NCBI GenBank assembly: GCA_016779935.1 | Contig: JADHMQ010000013.1 | Location: 1-45,270 of the forward strand | DNA from: Flavobacteriales bacterium | Lineage (GTDB): Bacteria; Bacteroidota; Bacteroidia; Flavobacteriales; UBA7312 | Length of the DNA stretch: 45,270 bases | Reading direction: 5' to 3' | In this document: piece after piece, positions 34,120-43,302 of the stretch | Numbering within the stretch: the first letter of the stretch is position 1 | How the letters are laid out: each line of letters starts with the position of its first letter | The notes under the pieces: model-generated | What the model was told of the DNA's origin: nothing | Database searches by the model: none | Seen by the model: the letters and a program-made list of their open reading frames with translations, nothing else | Translations under genes and position numbers: made by a program

Positions 34120-35118
34120 TTACACTAAATTCATTTGATGACTATCTTTCATCTTTTCAAGAATCGTTTCAGCAAGTTCCAAGGCACGTAATCCATCATT
34201 TATGGTAACGACTGGCTCCTTACCAAAAAGTACAACTTCATGAAAACTTTCTAGTTCATCTTTTATGGCGTTAGTTTCTTCTACCTCTGGATTTTCAAAG
34301 TAAATTTGTTTTTTTCTTTTTCCTTTTCCTAGGTCAAGCACTATTGCTAAAGGGTCAATCTTTTCAGAAGGTTTTAAGTTTTTCAATCGGATAACTTCTG
34401 TTTTCTTTTCTAATAAATCAATTGAAATATAGGCGTCTTTTTGAAAGACTCTTGTCTTACGCATGTTTTTTAAGGACATACGACTAGCAGTTAGATTACA
34501 AACGCATCCGTTATTAAACTCAATCCTAGCATTGGCAATATCTGGAGTGTCGCTGATAACAGCTACTCCTGATGCACTGATATTTTTAATAGAAGATTTT
34601 ACAATTTTTAGGATGATATCTAAATCATGAATCATTAAATCCAATACAACGCTCACATCAGTTCCTCGTGGATTAAATTCAGACAGACGATGGGTCTCAA
34701 TAAATAGAGGCTGATCTATAAAGTCTGCAGCCTTCTTAAAAGCAGGATTAAAACGTTCAACGTGACCAACCTGAACTTTGACACCAGCCTCTCTAGAAAG
34801 TTTAGTGAGTGTTTCGGCTTCTAAAACAGTATGAGTTAGGGGTTTTTCTATGAAAACGTGTTTATTAGATTTGATAGCCTTCGATGCACATTCAAAATGC
34901 GATACGGTAGGAGATACGATATCTACTACGTCAGATTCATAAATAAGTTGGTCAATAGTTTTGAAGGATTTAACTCTAAAGGTTCTGTTGACTATCTTGG
35001 CGTTCTCTCTGTCTGGGTCGTAAAAGCCAACTACTTCGTACTTATCTTTTAACTCTAATAATAATTTAAGGTGAGTTTTCCCCAAATGACCAGCTCCTAT
35101 GACCCCGATTTTTATCAT
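34120..35118 (-). CDS. Gfo/Idh/MocA-family NAD(P)-dependent oxidoreductase
   Basis: A 332-residue cytoplasmic dehydrogenase. The Rossmann domain starts IGVIGAGHLGKTHLKLL (residues 4-20). The EKPLTHT motif (~91-97) carries the conserved Lys. The second domain includes VQVGHVERFNPAF and DLMIHDLDIILKI, where the conserved catalytic His (and an Asp) is expected. Family members oxidise or reduce sugars and nucleotide sugars. Its place just upstream of a lipoprotein and a sugar-phosphate transferase points to nucleotide-sugar modification for surface glycan, perhaps UDP-GlcNAc-type, but the substrate is inferred. The lipoprotein gene begins 34 bp downstream of its stop. Confidence 0.84.
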   Translation of the reverse strand: MIKIGVIGAGHLGKTHLKLLLELKDKYEVVGFYDPDRENAKIVNRTFRVKSFKTIDQLIYESDVVDIVSPTVSHFECASKAIKSNKHVFIEKPLTHTVLEAETLTKLSREAGVKVQVGHVERFNPAFKKAADFIDQPLFIETHRLSEFNPRGTDVSVVLDLMIHDLDIILKIVKSSIKNISASGVAVISDTPDIANARIEFNNGCVCNLTASRMSLKNMRKTRVFQKDAYISIDLLEKKTEVIRLKNLKPSEKIDPLAIVLDLGKGKRKKQIYFENPEVEETNAIKDELESFHEVVLFGKEPVVTINDGLRALELAETILEKMKDSHQMNLV

Positions 35119-35167
35119 TAAAAAATATTATTTCTGCTAAAATAGAATTTTTATACACACTAATAAG

Positions 35168-35175
35168 TATTTTTG
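35168..35175 (+). promoter_or_regulatory. Candidate -7 element of pcm
   Basis: TATTTTTG matches TAnnTTTG, 13 nt before the pcm ATG. No -33 TTG at standard spacing; low support. Confidence 0.35.
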
Positions 35176-35188
35176 GAAGCGATTAAAG

Positions 35189-35833
35189 ATGAATGATAAC
35201 TTTAGACATCAGGGCTTACGTTTTAAACTAGTAGAGCTATTAAGAAATAAGGGGATAACCAATGAAAAGGTACTAATGGCAATAGCCAAGATTCCTAGGC
35301 ATTTGTTCTTAGATAAAGCCTTTATAGACTTCGCCTATCAAGATAAAGCCTTTCCCATTGCTGCTGGTCAAACCATATCTCACCCATATACTGTAGCTTA
35401 TCAAACTGAATTATTGGAGGTAAAACCTCGTGAAAAGGTTCTGGAAGTAGGAACAGGCTCTGGCTATCAGACTGCTCTGTTATTGGAACTGAAGGCTCAA
35501 GTGTTTTCTATCGAAAGACAAAAAGAACTTTACCAAAAGACAAAAGCGTTTTTGCCAAAGCTTGGCTACCATTGTATGTTTTTTTATGGAGACGGCTACA
35601 AGGGCTTGACGAATTTTGCTCCTTTTGATAAAATTATTGTAACAGCAGGTGCGCCATTTCTTCCAGAAGATTTAGTGAAGCAATTGAAAGTTGGGGGTAG
35701 GATGGTTATTCCTGTTGGGGATTCGGACAAGCAAAAAATGATTTTAATTACAAAGAACTCGGAAGACAATATAGAACAGAAGGTATTAGGTGATTTTTCT
35801 TTTGTTCCGCTTTTACCGAAAAAGAGCCAATAG
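35189..35833 (+). CDS. pcm: Protein-L-isoaspartate O-methyltransferase
   Basis: A 214-residue cytoplasmic SAM-dependent enzyme that methylates isoaspartate in damaged proteins to allow repair. Visible marks are RHQGLRFKLVELLRNKGI, FAYQDKAFPIAAGQTISHP (residues ~49-67; AGQTISHP holds the substrate loop), the SAM motif KVLEVGTGSGYQTALLLE (~84-101), GDGYKGL and FDKIIVTAGAPFLPEDL. Length is standard. It is followed by 3-hydroxyacyl-CoA dehydrogenase on the same strand, which has its own -7 element. Confidence 0.93.
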   Translation: MNDNFRHQGLRFKLVELLRNKGITNEKVLMAIAKIPRHLFLDKAFIDFAYQDKAFPIAAGQTISHPYTVAYQTELLEVKPREKVLEVGTGSGYQTALLLELKAQVFSIERQKELYQKTKAFLPKLGYHCMFFYGDGYKGLTNFAPFDKIIVTAGAPFLPEDLVKQLKVGGRMVIPVGDSDKQKMILITKNSEDNIEQKVLGDFSFVPLLPKKSQ

Positions 35834-35840
35834 TATTTAT

Positions 35841-35848
35841 TACTTTTG
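35841..35848 (+). promoter_or_regulatory. Candidate -7 element of the hydroxyacyl-CoA dehydrogenase gene
   Basis: TACTTTTG matches TAnnTTTG, 22 nt before the ATG at 35871. No -33 TTG at standard spacing. Confidence 0.45.
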
Positions 35849-35870
35849 CTCGAAATAAAACAAACGTATT

Positions 35871-36761
35871 ATGAAACATATTGGTGTTATTGGTGCAGGT
35901 ACAATGGGTAATGGTATTGCTCATGTCTTTGCACAAAGTGGATACTCCGTTAGATTAATAGACTTATCTCAGGAAGCTCTTGACAAAGCTTTGGCAACCA
36001 TTTCTAAAAACTTAGATAGAATGTTGGCTAAGGAAAAGATTTCGGAATCTGATAAAGCCAATACCTTGAGTAATATTGAGACTTTTACCGATATGTTAGC
36101 GGCTGTTAAAGGATTAGACTTGGTAGTAGAAGCTGCAACGGAAAATATGGATATCAAACTCAAGATATTCTCTCAGCTCGATGAGCTATGTGACGAGAAT
36201 ACCATTTTAGGTTCTAATACTTCTTCAATATCAATTACAAAAATTGCCTCCGCTACTCAGCGTCCAGATAAGGTAATAGGTATGCACTTCATGAATCCTG
36301 TACCAGTAATGAAGTTGGTAGAGGTTATTCGTGGTTATGCTACTTCTGATGATGTAACACACAAAATAATGGAAGTATCCAAATCTTTGGGTAAAGTTCC
36401 TGTGGAAGTAAACGATTATCCTGGTTTTGTTGCCAATAGAATATTGATGCCTATGATTAATGAGGCTATCATTACCCTTCATGAGGGTGTAGCAGGTGTC
36501 GAAGAAATTGATACCGTTATGATGCTAGGAATGGCTCACCCTATGGGACCCTTGCATCTGGCTGATTTTATTGGCTTGGACGTTTGCCTATCTATTTTGG
36601 AAGTGATGCATCAAGGCTTTGGGAATCCTAAATATGCACCTTGTCCATTGTTAGTTAATATGGTAACTGCTGGCAAGTTAGGGGTGAAGTCTGGTGAAGG
36701 CTTTTACGATTACTCGGATGGACCTCGTAACAAAAAGCTATCGGTACAATTTGTGAGGTAA
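35871..36761 (+). CDS. 3-hydroxyacyl-CoA (3-hydroxybutyryl-CoA) dehydrogenase
   Basis: A 296-residue NAD(P)-dependent enzyme that oxidises or reduces 3-hydroxyacyl-CoA. The NAD fold begins IGVIGAGTMGNGIAHVFAQSG (residues 4-24). VEAATEN (86-92), SNTSSISITKIA and the signature IGMHFMNPVPVMKLVEVI (136-153), with catalytic His139, are all intact. NDYPGFVANRILMPMINEAI starts the C-terminal dimerisation domain. Single-domain length fits the Hbd/PaaH type rather than the FadB fusion. No thiolase or crotonase gene is adjacent, so its pathway is open. Confidence 0.9.
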   Translation: MKHIGVIGAGTMGNGIAHVFAQSGYSVRLIDLSQEALDKALATISKNLDRMLAKEKISESDKANTLSNIETFTDMLAAVKGLDLVVEAATENMDIKLKIFSQLDELCDENTILGSNTSSISITKIASATQRPDKVIGMHFMNPVPVMKLVEVIRGYATSDDVTHKIMEVSKSLGKVPVEVNDYPGFVANRILMPMINEAIITLHEGVAGVEEIDTVMMLGMAHPMGPLHLADFIGLDVCLSILEVMHQGFGNPKYAPCPLLVNMVTAGKLGVKSGEGFYDYSDGPRNKKLSVQFVR

Positions 36762-37337
36762 TTACTCAATTATCCCTTGTTGTTTAGCATCATTCAAGAT
36801 GTATTCTATCCATTTATCCTCTTCAACAGTTTGGGGTTGGTAGGGCGTTTTTAGGTTATTGTCATATAATCGAGCTAAGCTCTGCCAAAAAAAGGCTTGA
36901 AAACCACCCCTCAAATCCTTAATGATTTCATAGGTACTGATATTGGTTTCTCTGTAAATCAATTTCGAGAGTATTCGCCCTTCCCATCTTGAAAGTTTTT
37001 TTAAATCTTCAGCTAATTCTTCTTTTGCCCATTTCTCTACTGCTTTTATGTAGGCTTTTTGTTTTCTACGTTTAGGAATACTATCCAAATCGGCTAAGAC
37101 ACTATCCAATTTTGAAGAAGCTAATTTGGCATAAGGATAAACCTTTAGTGTTTTGTACTGTAGTCGTCTAAAATACCTTTGGTCTTCCTTATTTTTAAAA
37201 TGCAGAATTTGAACTTCATCAATTTCACTTAATACAAGAGTATCTTTTTTGTCATAATACATTTCTTTAATCATAAAAGTATCTACTTGTGATAAGCATA
37301 CAAAAGGAAAAAGTAATATGATAAGAATTGATTTCAC
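36762..37337 (-). CDS. DUF4294 exported protein
   Basis: A 191-residue protein with an N-terminal signal peptide (MKSILIILLFPFVCLSQ); the start codon is GTG. The mature part is helical and charged, with YFRRLQYKTLKVYPYAKLA, RKQKAYIKAVEKWAKEELAEDLKKLSRWEGRI-type text and LIYRETNISTYEIIKDLRGG near the end. This is the DUF4294 pattern, a Bacteroidota family of unknown function. It is downstream of rpsP-rimM on the same strand after a 54-bp gap, and convergent with the dehydrogenase gene, whose stop abuts its own. Confidence 0.83.
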   Translation of the reverse strand: MKSILIILLFPFVCLSQVDTFMIKEMYYDKKDTLVLSEIDEVQILHFKNKEDQRYFRRLQYKTLKVYPYAKLASSKLDSVLADLDSIPKRRKQKAYIKAVEKWAKEELAEDLKKLSRWEGRILSKLIYRETNISTYEIIKDLRGGFQAFFWQSLARLYDNNLKTPYQPQTVEEDKWIEYILNDAKQQGIIE

Positions 37338-37391
37338 TATACAAAGATATAGTAATCAAACATGCAATGAAGTGAAATTAGTATGGGGAGA

Positions 37392-37907
37392 CTATAAATA
37401 TAAATCAATAAGTCCGTCGGGCGTATCTAAAACGATTTCCTTTTTTTCTTTGTCTATCTTGTGAATGAAGGGTTCGGCAATGGGAATGAGTATCTCTTTT
37501 CCCTTAAAATCAATGACAAAAAGCTGTTGACCGCTATTGTCTTGAATATTTACGACCTTACCGAGATTTCTGTGTTTTAAGTCGCTTATGGAAAAATTAA
37601 TGACCCCAATAAAAGGACTTTCATCCTCTGGAAGAAAATTAATTGGGAGATAGGTTTCTTTATTGATTAATGATGTGGCTTCTTCATCACTATTAACGTC
37701 CTCAAATTTTACAAGAGCAATTCCTTTGTTCTTAAAGCGAAATGTGCTAATAAAGAAAGGAACTAAGCTACCATTCATATCAATGAACAAGTGACTTAGT
37801 TCCTTAAATTCAGGAGATGAGATAACATCTAATTTGATATTTAGCTCTCCCTTGTATCCGTGTTTTCGACTGATCTTGCCAAGAAAGAAACATTCTTCCT
37901 TTTTCAT
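37392..37907 (-). CDS. rimM: Ribosome maturation factor RimM
   Basis: A 171-residue cytoplasmic protein that binds S19 and assists 30S subunit assembly. Visible features are LGKISRKHGYKGELNIKLD at the N-terminus (RimM barrel), FEDVNSDEEATSLINKETYLP, and the PRC-barrel LGKVVNIQDNSGQQLFVI and ILIPIAEPFIHKIDKEKKEIVLD. The ATG at 37905-37907 lies eight bases after the rpsP stop. Longer in-frame readings run back into the rpsP coding end and would add a Lys/Leu stretch not seen in RimM. It follows rpsP as in most bacteria, but trmD is not next. Confidence 0.9.
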   Translation of the reverse strand: MKKEECFFLGKISRKHGYKGELNIKLDVISSPEFKELSHLFIDMNGSLVPFFISTFRFKNKGIALVKFEDVNSDEEATSLINKETYLPINFLPEDESPFIGVINFSISDLKHRNLGKVVNIQDNSGQQLFVIDFKGKEILIPIAEPFIHKIDKEKKEIVLDTPDGLIDLYL

Positions 37908-37914
37908 AATCCGT

Positions 37915-38763
37915 TTACTCAGCAGAATCTTCTTTCTTTTCTTCAGCAGCAGGAGCTTCTTCAGCAACAGGAGCTTCTTCAGCAGCAGGTACTTCTTCAG
38001 CAGCAGTTACTTCTTCAGCAGCAGGAGCTTCTTCAGCAACAGGAGCTTCTTCAGCAGCAGGAGCTTCTTCAGCAACAGGAGCTTCTTCAGCAGCAGGTAC
38101 TTCTTCAGCAGCAGTTACTTCTTCAGCAGCAGGAGCTTCTTCAGCAACAGGAGCTTCTTCAGCAGCAGGTACTTCTTCAGCAGCAGGTACTTCTTCAGCA
38201 GCAGGTACTTCTTCAGCAGCAGGAGCTTCTTCAGCAACAGGAGCTTCTTCAGCAGCAGGTACTTCTTCAGCAGCAGGAGCTTCTTCAGTAACAGGAGCTT
38301 CTTCAGCTAGCTCAGCATTAGCTAATTCTTTCGCTCTGTTTTCACTGATTTCTTTTTCAGCAGCTAATCGTGCTTTTTTGTCGTCTTGTTCAGCTTTAGA
38401 AAGAGCATCTTTCTTAGAAATGATTTTCTCTTCTTTTTCAGCTAACCAAGCTTCAAAACGATTTTCAGCTTCTTCTTCATTGAATGCTCCTTTAGCAACA
38501 CCACCTAAAAGGTGTTTTTTCATCATTACTCCTTTGTATTTCAAAAGAACTAAAGCAGTGTTAGTTGGTTGAGCACCTTTCATAACCCAATCCAAAGCTC
38601 TATCGAAGTTTAAATCAACAGTTGCAGGATTTGTGTTAGGATTGTACTGACCTAAATTCTCAATGAATTTACCGTCTCTTTTTGCACGGCTATCAGCAAC
38701 AACTATTTTGTAGATTGGCTTTGATTTTTTACCGTGTCTTTGTAATCTAATTTTTGTAGGCAT
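37915..38763 (-). CDS. rpsP: Ribosomal protein S16 with a repeat-expanded acidic tail
   Basis: A 282-residue S16; the conserved core takes the first ~90 residues (MPTKIRLQRHGKKSKPIYKI, VVADSRAKRDGKFIENLGQY, LVLLKYKGVMMKKHLLGGV). S16 binds 16S rRNA early in 30S assembly. Residues ~91-150 are a Lys/Glu-rich helix. Residues 153-275 are twenty near-perfect six-residue repeats of the AEEAPA/AEEVPA/AEEAPV/AEEVTA type plus a final AEE, then KKEDSAE. E. coli S16 has 82 residues; Bacteroidota S16 proteins often carry an acidic Ala/Glu/Pro tail, but this one is long. The tail should be disordered and strongly negative. It leads the rpsP-rimM-DUF4294 unit. Confidence 0.95.
   Translation of the reverse strand: MPTKIRLQRHGKKSKPIYKIVVADSRAKRDGKFIENLGQYNPNTNPATVDLNFDRALDWVMKGAQPTNTALVLLKYKGVMMKKHLLGGVAKGAFNEEEAENRFEAWLAEKEEKIISKKDALSKAEQDDKKARLAAEKEISENRAKELANAELAEEAPVTEEAPAAEEVPAAEEAPVAEEAPAAEEVPAAEEVPAAEEVPAAEEAPVAEEAPAAEEVTAAEEVPAAEEAPVAEEAPAAEEAPVAEEAPAAEEVTAAEEVPAAEEAPVAEEAPAAEEKKEDSAE
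37939..38307 (-). repeat. 18-bp tandem repeat array inside rpsP
   Basis: Twenty full 18-bp units plus half a unit, in frame, each coding six residues. Variants AEEVTA-AEEVPA-AEEAPV-AEEAPA appear as a 72-bp block twice, at residues 213-236 and 249-272, so a higher-order duplication occurred. The near-identity of units at DNA level implies recent slippage or recombination. Confidence 0.93.
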
Positions 38764-38932
38764 AATTTTTCAGTTTAACTATCTCTGTAGTATCTGGTTA
38801 ATAATTAGGGCGGCAAAGATGCAATTATTTCTTTGAAATAGAAAGAAAAACTATATTTTAATACTTATCAACAATGGGTATTATTATTAGCTTAATTTTT
38901 ACTTTTACAAGGCATTAACTCAAACAGACAAA

Positions 38933-41900
38933 GTGTACTTAATTTTTGATACAGAAACCACTGGATTACCTAGAAGCTGGAAGGCGCCTATTACGAATGT
39001 AGAAAATTGGCCTAGGTGTGTTCAAATTGCTTGGCAGTTGTATGATGATATGGGTGTCTTGATAGAGCAAAAGGACTTCCTAATTCGTCCTGATGGTTTT
39101 AATATTCCTTTTGAAGTTGAGAAAATTCATGGTATTTCTACGGAGCTTGCTCAACAAAAGGGTCACGATTTGGTAGAAGTCATCGCTGAATTCAAGAAAG
39201 CGATTGACAAAACAACTTTTTTAGTTGGTCAAAATGTAGGTTTTGATGTTAATGTATGGGGTTGTGAATTCCATAGATTAGAGGAAGATTTAGCATGGAC
39301 TAAGCTTAAGGTTTTGGATACCTGTACCGAAAAGACTGCCTCGCTTTGTCAACTACCAGGTGGTAGAGGAGGAAAGTTCAAATTACCCAACCTAACGGAA
39401 TTACACCATTACTTATTTCAAGAGTCTTTTGATGAGGCTCATAATGCTACTGCCGATGTTGAAGCCACAAGCCGCTGCTTTTTAGAACTTCTAAGAAAGG
39501 AACACTATTCTTTGGAAGAACTTGGGCAAGTCACATCGTATTTCTCAGAATTTCAATCAGTAAATCCTTCTATTATACAGCCTTTGGGTCTTAAGCACTT
39601 AAACCTTAAGCAAGAAAGCGCGAAACTTGTAAGAGTTGAAGATGTAAAACCTGAAACCTCAGTTGATGATGATACTGATTTAAGCTCTTCTCCATTTGTT
39701 CATTTACATAACCATACGCAGTATTCTGTATTGGAGTCAACCACCAAAATTCAATCTATGATTGATAAAGCGGTTGAGTTTGATATGCCTGCTGTTGCCA
39801 TTACAGATTATGCCAATTTGTACGGTGCATTCCATTTTGTTGACGCCATCCATAAACATCCTTCAAATAAGGAGGTTATTGAATATAATAAAGCTGTTGA
39901 TAAGGGAGATGAAAATGGACCTAAAAAAGAATTATCTATAAAAGGAATTATAGGTTGCGAACTATCTATTTGTAGAGACCATGCCAATAAGGATACCAAA
40001 GACAATGGCAAATCCATGGTTTTTTTAGCAAAAAATAAAGAAGGCTACCATAATTTGTCTAAGATGAGTTCTTTGGCATTCACCGATGGTTTTTATTACG
40101 TTCCTCGAATAGATAAGGAAATTGTAAAGAATTACAAGAAAGACCTTATTGTTATTAGCGGTGGTGCAAGTGGTGAGATTTCAGATTTAATTTTATCAGT
40201 TGGTGAACGACAGGCTGAAGAATCCGTTATATGGTGGAAGGAACAATTTGGTGATGATTTTTACATTGAGCTTGTACGTCACGGCATAGAAGAAGATAAA
40301 CGACTAAGCGATACTCTTATTCGTTTAGCCAAAAAACATTCTGTTAAACTAATTGCAGCAAATAACTCTCATTATCTTAATAAAGAAGACGCTAACGCAC
40401 ACGATATTTTGTTGTGTGTAAAAGACGCTGAATTGCAGTCTACCCCTATTGGTAGAGGACGCGGCTTTAGGTATGGATTTCCAAATAATGAGTACTATTT
40501 TAAATCTCAAGAGGAGATGAAAGTGCTATTCAAAGACATTCCAGAAGCTATTTCAAATATTAGTGAAATTGTTGCTAAAATAGAGAGCTATCAACTTAAA
40601 AGGGACGTTCTACTTCCAGCCTTTGATATACCCGAACAATTTATAGTAAAAGAAGATGAAGAGGATGGTGGTAAGAGGGGCGAGAATGCTTATTTAAGAC
40701 ACTTGTCATACGAAGGTGCAAAGGAAAGGTATCCAGAAATTACGGATGAAATTCGAGAGCGTCTTGATTTTGAACTTGAAACGATTGCCAAAACTGGCTT
40801 TCCAGGTTATTTCTTAATTGTTCAAGACTTTACCAGTCAGGCACGAAAAATGGGCGTTTCAGTAGGACCAGGCAGGGGGTCTGCAGCTGGTTCTGCAGTA
40901 GCGTATTGTGTTGGCATTACTAATGTTGACCCTATTAAGTACGACTTACTTTTTGAGCGTTTTTTGAATCCAGATAGGGTATCCCTCCCGGATATTGATA
41001 TTGACTTTGATGATGAAGGTAGAAATAAAATTATTGATTGGGTAGTCAATAAATACGGTCAAAACCAAGTAGCACAAATTATTACCTACGGTACTATGGC
41101 GGCAAAATCTTCTTTAAGAGATACTGCTAGAGTTCTGGATTTACCCCTTTCTGAAGCCAATGGTTTAACCAAAAAAATGCCAGATATCAAGTTGAATAAA
41201 CTTTTCAACTTTGATGATAAAGAATTGAAGGATAAGCTTAATAGCGAGCAGTTCAAGATGGCTCAAGAGTTCAAGGAATTAGCCGAAGGAAATGATTTAC
41301 AGTCTAAAACCATTAAACAAGCCACTATACTCGAAGGTTCCTTAAGAAACATTGGATTACACGCTTGTGGTGTTATCATTACTCCTGATGATATCTCTAA
41401 ATTTATACCCGTTCGTAAAGCGAAAGATACTGAGCTATTAGTTACTCAGTTTGATAATAGTGTTGTTGAGTCAGCAGGGATGTTGAAGATGGATTTTTTA
41501 GGACTAAAAAACCTAACCATTATCAAAGATTGTTGTAAAATCATCAAGCATATTCACGAAAAGGATATAGACCCAGATAAAATTCCTTTAGACGATGAGT
41601 TAACTTATCAGCTTTTTCAAAGAGGGGAAACCAATGGAATTTTTCAGTTTGAATCTCCTGGAATGCAGAAAAACCTCAAATCTCTTAAGCCAGATAAGTT
41701 TGATGACTTAATAGCTATGAACGCCTTGTATAGACCAGGTCCAATGGATTACATTCCTAATTTCATTGCTCGTAAGCACGGAAAAGAAGATATTATTTAC
41801 GATTTGCCTGAGATGTCTGAAATTCTTTCAGATACTTATGGTATTACGGTTTATCAAGAGCAAGTGATGCTTTTATCTCAGGAGCTGGCAGGTTTTTCCA

Positions 41901-43297
41901 AAGGTGATGCCGATGTTCTTCGAAAAGCTATGGGTAAAAAGATTTTTGCTTTACTGGAAAAGCTCAAGCCAAAGTTTTTAAATGGCTGTAATGAACGGGG
42001 TCATGACGTAGAAATTGCTGAAAAAATATGGGGCGATTGGGAAGCCTTTGCAGCCTATGCTTTTAATAAATCGCATTCTACTTGCTATGCTTTGATTGCG
42101 TTTCAAACCGCTTATTTAAAGGCTCATTATCCGGCTGAATACATGGCGGCTTACCTAACTCATAACATGAACGATATAAAGAAAGTTACTTTTTATATGG
42201 AGGAGTGTAAACGAATGGGTATTAAAGTTTTAGGTCCAGATGTAAATGAGAGTTTTTACAAATTTGCGGTTAACAAAAAAGGAGAAATCAGATTCGGTTT
42301 AGGTGCTATTAAAGGCGTTGGTGAAGGTGCAGTAGAAACGATAGTAAACGAGCGAAAAGAAAATGGAAACTACCAATCTATATTTGATTTGAGTAAACGA
42401 ATTGATTTGAGAGCTGCCAACAAACGTGCTTTCGAAAGTTTAGTTTATGCTGGAGGATTTGATAGCTTTGGTCATAAACGTTCCACCTATTTTTATGATG
42501 ATGGTACGGGTAGTATATTCATGGAACGAGTCATGAAATACGGTCATAAATTTCAAGAAAATTTAGATTCTGCTCAAGTATCTTTGTTTGGTGAGTCTTC
42601 CGAAGAAGTCCTTTTAGAACCTAAAGTTCCGGAGGTTGAGCCTTGGAATACATTAGAGATGCTAAATAAGGAAAAAGAAGTGGTTGGCTTTTATATTTCT
42701 GGACATCCATTGGATGATTACAAACTTGAAATGGAAAGCTTCTGTAACTTTAATATTTCTGAGATTAAAGATTTCCCAGCAATTAAGGGAAGAGATATTC
42801 TTATTGCTGGTATGGTAGCGCAGGTAGAGCACCGATTCACAAAAGGAGGTAAGCCTTTTGGTACTATTACCTTAGAAGATTATCACGACCAAATTACCTT
42901 TTTCTTATTTGGCGATGATTACCCAAAGTTTAAGGCCTATATGACTGAGGGCTGGTTTATCTATGCTCAATGTAGGGTTCAAGAGCGAAAATGGAGTAAA
43001 GAAAATGAACTAGATATTAAGTTAGTGAATGTGGAATTGCTTTCTGAAATAAAAGAAAAAGCCATTCGTTCAGTGTGTGTGAATATAGAATTAGACGATT
43101 TAACACCGGATATTATTAACAGAATTCAGGCTTTAGCAGAGGATAATGTTGGTAAACATAACCTAAAAATTATAGTAAACGATTCATCTGAAGGGTATGC
43201 GGTTTCTTTACGTTCAAAGAAATTTAAAATCAGTCTTGATGAAGATTTTATATTTGGTCTAAAACAAATTCCAATGTTGGAAATTCAAATCAATTAA
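38933..43297 (+). CDS. dnaE: DNA polymerase III alpha subunit with N-terminal exonuclease
   Basis: A 1454-residue replicative polymerase. Residues ~1-190 are a DEDDh 3'-5' exonuclease like DnaQ: DTETTGLP (6-13), the VGQNVGFDVNVWG motif, and His170 with Asp175 (HNATADVEA). The PHP domain starts near residue 255 (FVHLHNHTQYSVLES, His257/His259/His261). Its later motif NNSHY (477-481) has Asn where active PHP domains have Asp, so PHP metal binding may be impaired. The polymerase site has GRGSAAGSAVAYCVG and Asp687/Asp689 in LPDIDIDFDD. HhH and OB domains follow (AIKGVGEGAVETI; DILIAGMVAQVEHRF). The start is GTG; no in-frame ATG lies upstream. The exonuclease fusion would place proofreading in one chain. 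Confidence 0.95.
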   Translation: MYLIFDTETTGLPRSWKAPITNVENWPRCVQIAWQLYDDMGVLIEQKDFLIRPDGFNIPFEVEKIHGISTELAQQKGHDLVEVIAEFKKAIDKTTFLVGQNVGFDVNVWGCEFHRLEEDLAWTKLKVLDTCTEKTASLCQLPGGRGGKFKLPNLTELHHYLFQESFDEAHNATADVEATSRCFLELLRKEHYSLEELGQVTSYFSEFQSVNPSIIQPLGLKHLNLKQESAKLVRVEDVKPETSVDDDTDLSSSPFVHLHNHTQYSVLESTTKIQSMIDKAVEFDMPAVAITDYANLYGAFHFVDAIHKHPSNKEVIEYNKAVDKGDENGPKKELSIKGIIGCELSICRDHANKDTKDNGKSMVFLAKNKEGYHNLSKMSSLAFTDGFYYVPRIDKEIVKNYKKDLIVISGGASGEISDLILSVGERQAEESVIWWKEQFGDDFYIELVRHGIEEDKRLSDTLIRLAKKHSVKLIAANNSHYLNKEDANAHDILLCVKDAELQSTPIGRGRGFRYGFPNNEYYFKSQEEMKVLFKDIPEAISNISEIVAKIESYQLKRDVLLPAFDIPEQFIVKEDEEDGGKRGENAYLRHLSYEGAKERYPEITDEIRERLDFELETIAKTGFPGYFLIVQDFTSQARKMGVSVGPGRGSAAGSAVAYCVGITNVDPIKYDLLFERFLNPDRVSLPDIDIDFDDEGRNKIIDWVVNKYGQNQVAQIITYGTMAAKSSLRDTARVLDLPLSEANGLTKKMPDIKLNKLFNFDDKELKDKLNSEQFKMAQEFKELAEGNDLQSKTIKQATILEGSLRNIGLHACGVIITPDDISKFIPVRKAKDTELLVTQFDNSVVESAGMLKMDFLGLKNLTIIKDCCKIIKHIHEKDIDPDKIPLDDELTYQLFQRGETNGIFQFESPGMQKNLKSLKPDKFDDLIAMNALYRPGPMDYIPNFIARKHGKEDIIYDLPEMSEILSDTYGITVYQEQVMLLSQELAGFSKGDADVLRKAMGKKIFALLEKLKPKFLNGCNERGHDVEIAEKIWGDWEAFAAYAFNKSHSTCYALIAFQTAYLKAHYPAEYMAAYLTHNMNDIKKVTFYMEECKRMGIKVLGPDVNESFYKFAVNKKGEIRFGLGAIKGVGEGAVETIVNERKENGNYQSIFDLSKRIDLRAANKRAFESLVYAGGFDSFGHKRSTYFYDDGTGSIFMERVMKYGHKFQENLDSAQVSLFGESSEEVLLEPKVPEVEPWNTLEMLNKEKEVVGFYISGHPLDDYKLEMESFCNFNISEIKDFPAIKGRDILIAGMVAQVEHRFTKGGKPFGTITLEDYHDQITFFLFGDDYPKFKAYMTEGWFIYAQCRVQERKWSKENELDIKLVNVELLSEIKEKAIRSVCVNIELDDLTPDIINRIQALAEDNVGKHNLKIIVNDSSEGYAVSLRSKKFKISLDEDFIFGLKQIPMLEIQIN

Positions 43298-43302
43298 TTG
43301 TG

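Noticed and set aside
37939-38307. Regular repeat array that might be mistaken for a CRISPR
   Set aside because: Units are directly adjacent with no unique spacers, are in frame with rpsP, and no cas gene is near.
37834-38310. Long open frames on the plus strand opposite rpsP, reading Ser/Phe-Phe/Arg or Gln/Leu-rich repeats
   Set aside because: They are mirror readings of the 18-bp repeat array on the other strand. The minus-strand frame carries the conserved S16 core, so the plus-strand frames are not genes.
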